DNA of 8,691 nt from Arthrobacter sp. (GTDB lineage: Bacteria; Actinomycetota; Actinomycetes; Actinomycetales; Micrococcaceae), in contig JASLAA010000056.1 of the NCBI GenBank assembly GCA_030147325.1, positions 1 through 8,691 on the forward strand, given 5' to 3'. Positions 6,734 through 8,691 of this stretch are shown one piece after another. A model generated the notes under the pieces. The model was given only the letters and a program-made list of their open reading frames with translations, was not told the origin of the DNA and searched no databases. Position 1 is the stretch's first letter. Each line of letters opens with the position of its first letter. The translations under genes were made by a program, and so were the position numbers.

Positions 6734-6740
6734 TGATGCC

Positions 6741-8681
6741 ATGTGTGGAATCGTGGGATATGTGGGCCGGGACAACGGCCAGGGTTCATCGGCGCTCGAT
6801 GCGGTCGCCCCGGCATTCGAGCAGGAGCCGGTCGAAGCGCAGCACGGCGCGCTCGACGTGGTCATGGAGGGCCTCAGGCGCCTCGAGTACCGCGGCTACG
6901 ACTCCGCCGGGGTGGCGGTGATCACGCCCAACGGTATCGAGTCACGCAAGAAGGCGGGCAAGCTCAGCAACCTCGTCGACGAGCTGGCCGCAGCGCCCCT
7001 GCCGCGCTCGCTGACGGGCATCGGCCACACCCGCTGGGCGACCCATGGCGGACCCACCGACCAGAACGCACACCCGCACCTGGCCGACGGCGGCAGGTTG
7101 GCCCTGATCCACAACGGGATCATCGAGAACTACGCGGAGCTCAAGGCCGAGCTCACGGGGGACGGGCTGACCTTCCTCTCGGACACCGACACCGAGGTGG
7201 CGGCCGGACTGGTCGGTCAGCTGTACCGCGCCCTCGTCGAGAGCGGGACCGAGGGTGACCTGCTGACCCTCGCGTTGCAGCAGGCCTGCCAGCGCCTCGA
7301 AGGCGCCTTCACCCTCCTCGCCATCCACCAGGACCAGCCGGGCGTCGTCGTCGCCGGACGCCGCAACTCGCCGCTCGTCGTAGGCCTCGGTGACGGCGAG
7401 AACTTCCTCGGTTCGGACGTCTCGGGGTTCATCGACTTCACGCGCCGTGCCGTCGAACTCGGGCAGGACCAGATCGTCACCATCACGCCCGACGACGTCT
7501 CCATCACCGACTTCTTCGGTGCGCCCGCCGAGGGGACGGAGTTCCACGTCAGCTGGGACGCCGCCGCCGCCGAGAAGGGCGGCTTCGATTCCTTCATGGA
7601 GAAGGAGATCCACGACCAGCCGGACGCCGTCGGCCAGACGCTCCTCGGCCGCTCCGACCCGGCCGGCAACCTCGTGCTCGACGAGCTGCGCATCGACGAG
7701 TCGATCCTGCGCTCCGTCGACAAGATCGTGGTGCTGGCCTGCGGGACGTCCGCGTACGCCGGGCAGGTGGCCAAGTACGCCATCGAGCACTGGTGCCGTA
7801 TCCCCACCGAGGTGGAGCTCTCCCACGAATTCCGCTACCGGGACCCGATCGTGAACGAGAAGACGCTCGTCGTCGCCATCTCGCAGTCGGGGGAGACCAT
7901 GGACACCCTGATGGCCGTCCGGTACGCCCGCGAGCAGGGCGCCAAGGTCGTGGCGATCTGCAACACCAACGGATCCACCATCCCGCGCGAATCGGACGCC
8001 GTGCTCTACACGCACGCCGGACCCGAGATCGCCGTCGCCTCGACCAAGGCCTTCCTCGCCCAGATCACCGCCGCCTATCTGCTGGGCCTGTACCTCGCCC
8101 AGCTGCGCGGCAACAAGTACCGCGACGAGATCGCCGACGTCCTGGCGGACCTCTCGGAGATCCCGGCCAAGATCCAGGCCATCCTCGACGACGCCGACAA
8201 GATCAAGCAGCTCGGTGCGGACATGTCCAACGCCAAGTCCGTCCTCTTCCTCGGCCGCCACGTGGGCTTCCCCGTGGCCATGGAGGGAGCGCTCAAGCTG
8301 AAGGAACTGGCGTACATCCATGCGGAGGGCTTCGCCGCGGGCGAGCTCAAGCACGGTCCGATCGCCCTGATCGAGGAGGGCCAGCCCGTCGTGGTCGTCA
8401 TGCCGTCCCCGAGTGCCCGCGACTCGCTGCACGCCAAGGTGGTCTCGAACGTGCAGGAGATCCGCGCACGCGGTGCCGTCACGATCGTCATCGCCGAAGA
8501 GGGGGACACCTCGGTCGAGGGGTACTCGGAGCACGTGTTCTACGTACCCGCGTCGCCCACGCTCCTCGCCCCCCTGCTGACCACCGTCCCGCTGCAGATC
8601 TTCGCCCTCGCGCTTGCGAGCGCGAAGGGCTACGACGTCGACCAGCCACGCAACCTGGCGAAGTCGGTGACGGTTGAGTAG
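6741..8681 (+). CDS. glmS: Glutamine-fructose-6-phosphate aminotransferase (isomerizing)
   Basis: This makes glucosamine-6-phosphate from fructose-6-phosphate and glutamine, the entry step to UDP-GlcNAc for peptidoglycan. The 646-residue protein begins MCGIVGYVG, so C2 becomes the N-terminal nucleophile of the class II glutaminase domain (to about 240), with HTRWATHG (96-103), NGIIENY (125-131) and the SDTD motif near 147-150. Two SIS domains follow: ACGTSAYAG (333-341), SQSGET (381-386), STKAFLAQ (434-441), then AEG with E529, KHGP with H538, and the conserved C-terminus [13 protein letters not shown] with K641 as the sugar-binding Schiff-base lysine. All catalytic residues are intact. Compared with E. 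coli GlmS (609 residues) it has 24 extra residues between the N-terminal strand and [13 protein letters not shown]. There is no room for a glmS ribozyme upstream. It is divergent from coaA and complete, with a TAG stop 10 bases from the window end. Confidence 0.97.
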   Translation: MCGIVGYVGRDNGQGSSALDAVAPAFEQEPVEAQHGALDVVMEGLRRLEYRGYDSAGVAVITPNGIESRKKAGKLSNLVDELAAAPLPRSLTGIGHTRWATHGGPTDQNAHPHLADGGRLALIHNGIIENYAELKAELTGDGLTFLSDTDTEVAAGLVGQLYRALVESGTEGDLLTLALQQACQRLEGAFTLLAIHQDQPGVVVAGRRNSPLVVGLGDGENFLGSDVSGFIDFTRRAVELGQDQIVTITPDDVSITDFFGAPAEGTEFHVSWDAAAAEKGGFDSFMEKEIHDQPDAVGQTLLGRSDPAGNLVLDELRIDESILRSVDKIVVLACGTSAYAGQVAKYAIEHWCRIPTEVELSHEFRYRDPIVNEKTLVVAISQSGETMDTLMAVRYAREQGAKVVAICNTNGSTIPRESDAVLYTHAGPEIAVASTKAFLAQITAAYLLGLYLAQLRGNKYRDEIADVLADLSEIPAKIQAILDDADKIKQLGADMSNAKSVLFLGRHVGFPVAMEGALKLKELAYIHAEGFAAGELKHGPIALIEEGQPVVVVMPSPSARDSLHAKVVSNVQEIRARGAVTIVIAEEGDTSVEGYSEHVFYVPASPTLLAPLLTTVPLQIFALALASAKGYDVDQPRNLAKSVTVE

Positions 8682-8691
8682 TGGCGTCCGG

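Noticed and set aside
6680..6740. glmS ribozyme/riboswitch upstream of glmS
   Set aside because: Only 61 bases separate the start codons. That is too short for the ribozyme, which is known mainly from Firmicutes, and the transcript appears leaderless.
6680..6865. N-terminal extension of CoaA by 62 residues
   Set aside because: It would overlap the start of glmS and its promoter, it does not resemble type I pantothenate kinases, and the GTG at 6679 already gives a normal N-terminus.
6942..8534. A 530-codon open frame on the minus strand, antisense to glmS
   Set aside because: This is a GC-bias shadow. It covers the conserved glmS reading frame, and its product is Gly/Asp/Val/Leu-rich with no motif.

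Overview
This is a chromosomal window from a high-GC Gram-positive bacterium, most likely an Arthrobacter-like member of the Micrococcaceae. The reasons are the very GC-rich third codon positions, frequent GTG starts, promoters that look leaderless, and protein sequences of actinobacterial type. The genus is inferred from memory of such genomes, not from a search.

The layout is one short divergent control region (6680-6740). glmS (6741-8681) reads rightward from it and everything else reads leftward. The leftward order is coaA (type I pantothenate kinase), a VanY-like D,D-carboxypeptidase lipoprotein 2 bases after it, a FliA/WhiG-type alternative sigma factor, and then a nitrate assimilation block. 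That block holds narK (nitrate/nitrite transporter), nasA (molybdenum nitrate reductase) and the first 20 codons of an FAD/NAD(P)-type oxidoreductase cut by the window edge.

The nitrate block is tight. narK and nasA are 3 bases apart, and nasA and the oxidoreductase overlap in ATGA. NarK imports nitrate and NasA reduces it to nitrite in the cytoplasm. This NasA lacks the C-terminal [2Fe-2S] extension of some relatives, so the oxidoreductase is a reasonable electron donor. The coaA-vanY pair and glmS are housekeeping: coenzyme A synthesis, peptidoglycan trimming, and amino-sugar supply for the cell wall.

The gene content is ordinary, and I do not see a new defence, mobile or biosynthetic system. 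The points worth a second look are mostly non-coding. They are a 61-bp divergent promoter that may give two leaderless mRNAs, a repeated block around the ribosome binding sites of two nitrate genes, and a structured leader with inverted repeats in front of the sigma gene. GlmS also carries a 24-residue insertion close to its catalytic cysteine. I saw no tRNA, rRNA, CRISPR array, insertion sequence or attachment site, and no gene-free stretch longer than 300 bases.
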